From contig JBIQLN010000003.1 of NCBI GenBank assembly GCA_044464225.1, forward strand, positions 164,742-228,741: a DNA stretch of 64,000 nt. The letters are read 5' to 3'. The notes beneath the pieces are model-generated. The model was not told the DNA's origin. It worked only from the letters and a program-made list of their open reading frames with translations, and ran no database searches. Source of the stretch: 66-474 sp044464225. Its GTDB lineage: Bacteria > Pseudomonadota > Gammaproteobacteria > Xanthomonadales > Rhodanobacteraceae. Position numbers and translations under genes: made by a program. This document shows, piece by piece, positions 58,462-64,000 of the stretch (within the stretch, counting starts at the first letter, position 1; each line of letters starts with the position of its first letter).

Positions 58462-59208
58462 ATGAGGGTTCGTACCGACGGCAGCCGGGCTCGGCGCGAA
58501 GGAAATGCATCGGTCGGGCCTGAAACCCGCGCGCGAGGATCCGTGTCGAACATTGCCGTTCGTTCGCTGACTGCCGACGCCATTGCGCCGGCCGCACGAC
58601 TGCTCGCGGGCAGCATGCGCGACAATCCGCTGCATCGAAGTGTGTTCGGCGACGACGAAGCGCGGCTCGAGCCATTGCTGGCCGGATCCTTCGATCGCCT
58701 CCTGCGCCGCCAGATGCGGAACGGACGGGTGCTGGGCGCATATGATCGCGAGGCGCTGGTGGGCGTCGCGGCGATGGTCGCACCCGGCCACTGCCAGCTT
58801 CGCCTGCGAGACAACTTCGGCATGCTGGTGGTGTTGGCGCGCGCGGGTGCCCTGCGGCGGCTGCCCCGCATCCAGCATTGGCTTCGCGTCTGGAAACGCC
58901 ACGATCCCGGCTTCGACCACTGGCACCTGGGGCCGGCGGCCGTGGTGCGCGCGCGCCAGGGACAAGGTATCGGTACCCGATTGATGGTCGAGGTCTGTGT
59001 CGAGCTGGACCGGCGACAGGGCATCGGGTATCTGGAAACCGACACGGCCGACAACGTCCGTCTGTATCGCCGGGGTGGATTCGACGTCGTCGCCAGGCAA
59101 TCGGTCCTCGGCGTGGACAACTGGTTCATGCTTCGCCACCCGAGACCCCGCGAAGAAGAAGCCGGTGGAAACGCCTCGCGCCTGGCGACGGGCGGTTCAA
59201 TTGGATGA
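58462..59208 (+). CDS. GNAT-family N-acetyltransferase
   Basis: The 248-residue protein has a GNAT domain with the acetyl-CoA loop RARQGQGIGTRLM and YLETDTADNVRLYRRGGFDVV, preceded by LTADAIAPAARLLAGSMRDNPLHRSVFGDDEARLEPLL. Acceptor unknown. The ATG at 58462 has AAGGTG upstream, but GTG at 58543 with GAGG just before it would drop an unconserved 27-residue leader. It converges with the SulP gene, 28 bp apart. Confidence 0.82.
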   Translation: MRVRTDGSRARREGNASVGPETRARGSVSNIAVRSLTADAIAPAARLLAGSMRDNPLHRSVFGDDEARLEPLLAGSFDRLLRRQMRNGRVLGAYDREALVGVAAMVAPGHCQLRLRDNFGMLVVLARAGALRRLPRIQHWLRVWKRHDPGFDHWHLGPAAVVRARQGQGIGTRLMVEVCVELDRRQGIGYLETDTADNVRLYRRGGFDVVARQSVLGVDNWFMLRHPRPREEEAGGNASRLATGGSIG

Positions 59209-59236
59209 TCGATACATCGCGACGATGCGCAATCGA

Positions 59237-60970
59237 CTATCGGCCGCGGCTGTCGTCGGCAGGTTTTTCGTCCCGCAGTTTCTCCGGCCCCTCCGCTTCC
59301 GCCGCCAGGTCGATGGCCGCGGCGAAGTCATCGGCGTAACGCAGCGTGCGCCCATCGGACACGATGCCCATGTCACGCAAAATCCGGGCGGGCTGGTCCT
59401 GCAGGCCGGTGAAGATGAGGGTGGTCCCCTGACGTCGGCAGCGCCGGACCAGATTGTCGATCGCGGTGGCACCGGACGCATCGATCAGCGGCACCTCCCG
59501 CATGCGCAGGATGAACGCGCGCGGGGGGCGGCCGTAGGCGCGCAACACGTCATCGATCCGGTTGGCGACGGCGAAGAACAGCGGCCCGGAAACGCGATAG
59601 GCCGCGACGCCGGCCGGCAGGCTCGCCTGCTGGTCCGCCGGCACCGGCCGATCGAGGTCGTCGACTTCCCGTTCGATCAGATTCACGTGGGATTCCACCG
59701 CCACGATTTCGCTCATGCGGTGCATGAACAGGAACGCCGCCAGCACCACGCCCACCTGGATCGCCACGGTGAGGTCCACGGTGACCGTGAGCACGAAGGT
59801 CACAAGCAATACCAGGCGATCGCCGATCGGCGACCGCAGCAAGCGCCGGATGCGCTCGATCTCGCTCATGTTCCAGGCCACGATCAGCAGCAGCGCGGCC
59901 ATCGCGGGCAGCGGCACCTGGTTCGCAAGCGGCGCCGCCAACACCACGAACACGAGGATGAAAAGCGCATGCGCCATGCCGGCCACCGGCGAGCGCGCCC
60001 CGGCGCGCACCGCCGTGGCGGTACGCACGATGGCGCCCGTCGCGGGCAGGCCGCCCACCAGCGCCGAGGCGCCGTTGGCGATGCCTTGCGCCACCAGCTC
60101 GCAATTGGAGCGGTGGCGCCCGTCGATCATGCCGTCGGCCACCACCGCCGAGAGCAGGGATTCGACGCCGCCAAGGAATGCAATGGTGAAGGCGCTGGGC
60201 AGCAGTTCGGGAACCCGCGCGAGGTCGATCGATGGCAGGTGCGGCGTCGGAAACGCGCGCGGAATGGGGCCGAAGTGCGAGACGATCGTTTCCACCGGCA
60301 GCTTGAACAGCACCGTGATGCCGGTGGCAAGCACCATCGCAATCAGGAATCCCGGCCAGCGCGGCCGGTACCGGCGCAACACGATCAACAATGCCAGCGT
60401 GCCGAGCGCCAGCCCGGTGGCGGCCAGGTTGATGCTGTGCAGATGTGTGAAGTAACTGTGCCAGCGGGCGAAGAATTCGCCCGGCAACTGCGCGATGTCC
60501 AGTCCGAAAAGATCCTTGATCTGGCTGCTGAAGATGCTGACCGCGATCCCGGCGGTGAAGCCGGTGATGACCGGCTGCGGCATGTAGCGCACCAGTGCGC
60601 CGAGACGCAGCAGCCCGGCGAGGACGAGCATTGCGGCGGCCATCAGCGTCGCCACCAGCAATCCGTCGTAGCCGTAGGTGGCGATGACGCCGAACACCAC
60701 CGGGATGAAGGCAGCCGTGGGGCCACCGATCTGTACCCTGGAACCGCCGAAGAAAGAGATCAGGAAACCGGCAACGATGGCGGTATGCAGCCCGACCGTG
60801 GGCGATGCACCGGAGGCGATGGCCAATGCCATCGACAGCGGCAAGGCGACGATCGCGACGGTAAGTCCGGCGATGAGGTCCCGTCGCAGGTCGCCGAGAC
60901 CGTAGCCGCGGCGCAAGACCGTGTACAGCTTGGGTATATACAGGCGCCACGTGGACGTGACTGCGGCCAT
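59237..60970 (-). CDS. SulP-family anion transporter with STAS domain
   Basis: The 577-residue protein has 10-14 transmembrane segments and SulP signatures: LRRDLIAGLTVAIVALPLSMALAIASG, GGSRVQIGGPTAAFIPVV, MPQPVITGFTAGIAVSIFSSQI and ERLIVSH-like PFGNP region, then a C-terminal STAS domain (FILRMREVPLIDASGATAIDNLVRRCRRQGTTLIF). It moves sulfate, bicarbonate or related anions across the inner membrane. The start ATG at 60970 precedes the first helices. The STAS Asp-Ser pair (IDASG) is intact. Confidence 0.9.
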   Translation of the reverse strand: MAAVTSTWRLYIPKLYTVLRRGYGLGDLRRDLIAGLTVAIVALPLSMALAIASGASPTVGLHTAIVAGFLISFFGGSRVQIGGPTAAFIPVVFGVIATYGYDGLLVATLMAAAMLVLAGLLRLGALVRYMPQPVITGFTAGIAVSIFSSQIKDLFGLDIAQLPGEFFARWHSYFTHLHSINLAATGLALGTLALLIVLRRYRPRWPGFLIAMVLATGITVLFKLPVETIVSHFGPIPRAFPTPHLPSIDLARVPELLPSAFTIAFLGGVESLLSAVVADGMIDGRHRSNCELVAQGIANGASALVGGLPATGAIVRTATAVRAGARSPVAGMAHALFILVFVVLAAPLANQVPLPAMAALLLIVAWNMSEIERIRRLLRSPIGDRLVLLVTFVLTVTVDLTVAIQVGVVLAAFLFMHRMSEIVAVESHVNLIEREVDDLDRPVPADQQASLPAGVAAYRVSGPLFFAVANRIDDVLRAYGRPPRAFILRMREVPLIDASGATAIDNLVRRCRRQGTTLIFTGLQDQPARILRDMGIVSDGRTLRYADDFAAAIDLAAEAEGPEKLRDEKPADDSRGR

Positions 60971-61304
60971 TTGGGCGGACCCGACTCGATGGGGTTGCGT
61001 CGTTGGACATTGTGGCGGGAGAGGCGCGAAGCGGGTAATCCTGCGCCGTACGCGCCGTTTCACCTGATTGCGTGATGACTGCTGAAACCTTCGCGCAGCC
61101 GATGGCTCCTGCACCTCTGACCCATTCGCTCGCCGGTGCGAACGCGGGTGCCCGGATGCTGCCGCGACCAATAGATAGCCTCTACTGCTTGCATTGCAAC
61201 AATCGATTGGATGAATTGATCGTCGATCGGTACCCTGCTTCGGCAGGGGTTGGAAGAAAAACCAGGACCGCCATTCACTGTGCACCTGTCAAGGAGAAGC
61301 AACC
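60971..61304. promoter_or_regulatory. 334-bp SulP-dps intergenic region with dps leader
   Basis: No gene is seen. Notable items are a 10-bp palindrome CAATCGATTG at 61200-61209 and a perfect CCCTGC-TTCG-GCAGGG hairpin at 61233-61248, 56 bases before the dps ATG, with a UUCG tetraloop. The stretch from 61160 to 61230 is AT-richer than its surroundings and contains ATAGATAGCC, a possible regulator half-site. AAGGAGA at 61289 is the dps ribosome site. Confidence 0.45.
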
Positions 61305-61811
61305 ATGAAAACCCGGAGCACGGCAAAAACCGTCAAGCAAAGCATCAACATCGGCATCAACGACCAGGACCGCGCCGCGATCGCCAAGGGCCTGTCGAGA
61401 CTGCTGGCCGACACCTACACCTTGTATCTGACCACGCACAACTTCCACTGGAACGTGGTCGGGCCCATGTTCAACACCCTCCACGACATGTTCGAGGAGC
61501 AGTACACCGAACTCTGGAACGCGGTGGACCAGATCGCCGAACGCATCCGCGCGCTGGGTCACCCAGCCCCGGGCTCGTATGCCGCGTTCGGCAAACTCTC
61601 GACGCTCGCGGACGCACCCGCCGATCCGCCCGCGGCGATGGAGATGGTGCGCATACTCGATGAAGGCCACGAAGCCGTGGCGCGCACCGCGCGCGAAGTC
61701 TTCCCGCTTGCGGAGAAGGCGAACGACGAGTCCACCGCGGACCTGCTGACCGCGCGGCTGACCGTGCACGAGCAGACGGCATGGATGCTGCGTTCGCTGC
61801 TGGCCGAATAG
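61305..61811 (+). CDS. dps: Dps-family DNA-protection ferritin
   Basis: The 168-residue protein is a Dps/mini-ferritin with the dinuclear ferroxidase residues in TTHNFHWNVVGPMFNTLHDMFEEQYTE (His, Asp and Glu) and a basic N-terminal tail (KTRSTAKTVKQS) that may bind DNA. It stores iron and protects DNA during starvation and peroxide stress. AAGGAG precedes ATG 61305. A UUCG hairpin lies in its leader. Monocistronic in this window. Confidence 0.93.
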   Translation: MKTRSTAKTVKQSINIGINDQDRAAIAKGLSRLLADTYTLYLTTHNFHWNVVGPMFNTLHDMFEEQYTELWNAVDQIAERIRALGHPAPGSYAAFGKLSTLADAPADPPAAMEMVRILDEGHEAVARTAREVFPLAEKANDESTADLLTARLTVHEQTAWMLRSLLAE

Positions 61812-62030
61812 CGGCGTTCCGCATAGATGTATGTATGATGATCCCGTGCGGCGCCAGCCGCACGACCGACGCCGCGCAGGTGCAGAATGTCATCTCTGAA
61901 CAGCCCGCCGATTGCGGGCTCCCGGATTCAGACGATGTGACGGTCCAGGCGTTGATCACCGATGGTGGGCTTGTTCGGGTAGGCGGCGCGTCTCCAGCGT
62001 CGGCCGGGCTCACGATCGAATCACCTGTAG

Positions 62031-63560
62031 ATGGAACATCTAGCCGCCAGGCGCATCGCCCGATGGCGATTACCCGTGCCTGATCCCGAGTCCGCACGAG
62101 CGGGCGACGAAACACGTCGGGACCCGGAGCGCTGGCGCGTCCTGGCGGTGCTGCTCGTCGCGATTTTCATGTCGCTGGTAGGCGTCAGCATCGTCAACGT
62201 GGCGCTGCCTACCATCCAGAGCAGCCTGGGCGCGTCGCACTCGGACGTGCAGTGGGTGTTGTCCGGCTACGCCCTCACCTTCGGCGTGGTGCTGGTGGCT
62301 GCCGGCCGCGCCGGCGACATCATGGGCCGCGGCGGGATCTTCGTTGCCGGCGTGGCGATCTTCACGGTGGCGTCGATTGCCGCCGGATGCGCGCCAGATG
62401 CGATGTGGCTCAACGTGGCCCGCTTCGTCCAGGGCGTCGGGTCGGGGCTGTTGAATCCCCAGGGCATCGGCATGATCCAGCACCACTTTCGCGGCGCGGA
62501 ACGCGGTCGCGCCTCCGGCTACCTCGGGAGCGCCGTGGGCGTCTCGGTCGCGGTGGGACCGGTGCTCGGCGGACTCCTGATAAAACTGGGTGGCCCCGAT
62601 CTCGGGTGGCGCTTGACGTTCCTGGTGAACGTGCCGATCGGTATCGCCACGATCGCCCTTGCGTTGGCGTGGTTTCCGCGACCGCTGATCGCGAGACGCA
62701 GCGGCGAACGGGGCCGTGCGAAGCGTGACCTCGATTCCCTGGATCCGGTGGGCTCCTTGCTGCTGGGGCTGGCGGTGCTCGCGATCCTGTTTCCCTTCGT
62801 CGAGTCGCGCGGTTCGCCATGGATGTGGCTGTTGTTCCCGGTGGGAGTCGCGCTGGTCCATGTCTGGGTTCGATGGGAGCGGCACTACGCGCGCCTCGGG
62901 CGCAGTCCGATGGTCGACCTCGGCATCTTTGCCACGCGCAGCTTCTCCAATGGCATCGCGATCATGTCGCTGTACTTCCTCGGCATGACCAGCGTATGGG
63001 TGCTGGTGGCGCTGTACGTACAGGAAGGCTACGGAAAGAGCGCACTCGAATCCGGCACCTTCGGCATTCCTTCGGCACTGGTTGCGGCGTATGCGGCCCA
63101 TTGGGCCGGGAAACGCGTCATCCGTCTCGGGCTCAGAATCGTGATCGGCGGCCTGCTGTTCGGCCTGCTCGGATTGGGCCTGAGCATTGCAGTCGTGCTG
63201 CTGCACCAGAGGGGATTGCTCAGCGTCTGGTGGCTGCTGCTGTCGCTGGCGTTCTTGGGCGTGGCGCAAGGTGCGGTGATCAGTCCCAACCAGACCCTCA
63301 CCCTCGCCGAGGTGCCGTTGGCGTACGCCGGCAGTGCGGGTTCGGTCATGCAGACCGGTCAGCGCATCGGGACCTCGATCGGCATCGCCATGATTACCGA
63401 AGCCGTGTTCGCCTCGCTCCCGAAAACGTCATGGTCCACGGCCACCGCCATCGGATTCGCGCTGGTCGCGCTGATCCTGATGCTGGCCCTCGGTATCGCC
63501 GTCAATGATCTTCGCGTCGGCGCGAAGGGGTTGGGTGTGTCCCACACTGAAGCGGTGTGA
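62031..63560 (+). CDS. MFS transporter, DHA2 (14-TM) type
   Basis: The 509-residue protein has about 14 hydrophobic segments. Signatures are FMSLVGVSIVNVALPTIQSSLGASHSDVQWVLSGYALTFGVVLVAAGRAGDIMGRG and the motif C block GSAVGVSVAVGPVLGGLL. It resembles EmrB/QacA-type drug:proton antiporters of the inner membrane. Substrate unknown. ATG at 62031 was chosen; 219 bp upstream hold no gene. The tandem tRNA-Ser 3'-end repeats follow and may provide a terminator. Confidence 0.88.
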   Translation: MEHLAARRIARWRLPVPDPESARAGDETRRDPERWRVLAVLLVAIFMSLVGVSIVNVALPTIQSSLGASHSDVQWVLSGYALTFGVVLVAAGRAGDIMGRGGIFVAGVAIFTVASIAAGCAPDAMWLNVARFVQGVGSGLLNPQGIGMIQHHFRGAERGRASGYLGSAVGVSVAVGPVLGGLLIKLGGPDLGWRLTFLVNVPIGIATIALALAWFPRPLIARRSGERGRAKRDLDSLDPVGSLLLGLAVLAILFPFVESRGSPWMWLLFPVGVALVHVWVRWERHYARLGRSPMVDLGIFATRSFSNGIAIMSLYFLGMTSVWVLVALYVQEGYGKSALESGTFGIPSALVAAYAAHWAGKRVIRLGLRIVIGGLLFGLLGLGLSIAVVLLHQRGLLSVWWLLLSLAFLGVAQGAVISPNQTLTLAEVPLAYAGSAGSVMQTGQRIGTSIGIAMITEAVFASLPKTSWSTATAIGFALVALILMLALGIAVNDLRVGAKGLGVSHTEAV

Positions 63561-63647
63561 GCGCGCTCGGGTCGTGGTCAGCGCAGTGGACGGGAATCGT
63601 GGCGAGGTCGAACCCGAGTGGGTTCGTCCACACCGCCCACTTCTCGA

Positions 63648-63683
63648 GAAACGCAAAACGCCCTCGAGGGGCGTTTGCGTTTC
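63648..63683. terminator. Bidirectional hairpin terminator after MFS gene
   Basis: GAAACGCAAAACGCCC and GGGGCGTTTGCGTTTC pair (one bulged A) around the loop TCGA. It lies 88 bp after the MFS stop. On the minus strand it follows the tRNA 3'-end copy at 63684. Confidence 0.65.
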
Positions 63684-63821
63684 TGGCGGAGAGGGTGGGA
63701 TTGCTCGGCTCGTCCCTGAGCCTCGCCCCTCGCTACGCTCGGGGCCAGCCTGCGGCTGTCCAATTTTGTTCCCGACAAAATTGTCGAACCGGTGGGCTCG
63801 TCCACACCACCACCGTCTGCC

Positions 63822-63951
<130 letters not shown>

Positions 63952-64000
63952 AAAACTGTAGCGCCGGATTCATGGCAGCTTCTGCCGGCGCATTGTTCGC

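Overview
The window is a GC-rich, densely packed bacterial chromosome segment. Gene content points to a gammaproteobacterium of the Xanthomonadales, perhaps Rhodanobacteraceae: an Oar-like TonB-dependent receptor beside a TPR-sulfotransferase, single-gene hutU, RimO, GreB and ApbC, and many short palindromic intergenic repeats. This placement is inferred from gene content and base composition. About 56 protein genes and one tRNA-Ser(CGA) can be supported. There is no rRNA, CRISPR array, transposase or prophage.

Layout. 1-7 kb: truncated thioredoxin/NHL protein, tpm, hutU, then an AT-rich inserted gene for an AvcD-type anti-phage dCTP deaminase, then a YigZ-family gene and a DUF1615 lipoprotein. 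7-15 kb: PQQ-type sugar dehydrogenase, small stress-type genes (VOC, cupin, BON), alcohol dehydrogenase, msrA, msrB and a Tat-exported class A beta-lactamase. 15-21 kb: TPR-sulfotransferase, a 1,060-residue TonB-dependent receptor with a clear terminator, and a RidA-like gene. 21-25 kb: a four-gene leftward operon (M19 dipeptidase, formamidase-like, class IV aminotransferase, small sulfotransferase). 25-31.5 kb: OYE-type reductase, exported amidohydrolase, penicillin-acylase-family enzyme, DUF2147. 31.5-34.5 kb: apbC, flavin reductase, housekeeping dcd, lipoprotein.

34.5-40.5 kb is an eight-gene leftward operon for pyroglutamate (5-oxoproline) use: dienelactone-hydrolase-like, HIT, pxpB, pxpC, pxpA, DUF969, DUF979, pcp, mostly with overlapping or nearly abutting stop and start codons. 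Pcp releases 5-oxoproline from peptides, DUF969/DUF979 are candidate transporters and PxpABC opens the ring to glutamate. 40.6-48 kb: rimO, a lipoprotein, an operon of a HerA-like ATPase, a membrane protein and greB, and an MltD-type lytic transglycosylase.

48.4-56 kb holds a very large soluble signalling pair: a 1,900-residue poly-HAMP/GAF/histidine kinase with three receiver domains, coupled by a TGATG overlap to a REC-kinase-REC protein. The HAMP array is encoded by nine tandem repeats with a 276-bp period. 56-64 kb: a hydrolase-OsmC fusion, an SDR with Phe in place of the catalytic Tyr, a GNAT acetyltransferase, a SulP transporter, dps, a DHA2-type MFS transporter, and tRNA-Ser followed by tandem copies of its 3' end plus terminator hairpins.

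The most interesting items are the AvcD defence gene and its junction with hutU, the poly-HAMP kinase pair, the split aminotransferase/sulfotransferase pair, and the tRNA-Ser 3'-end repeats, which resemble the E. coli tyrT rtT arrangement.
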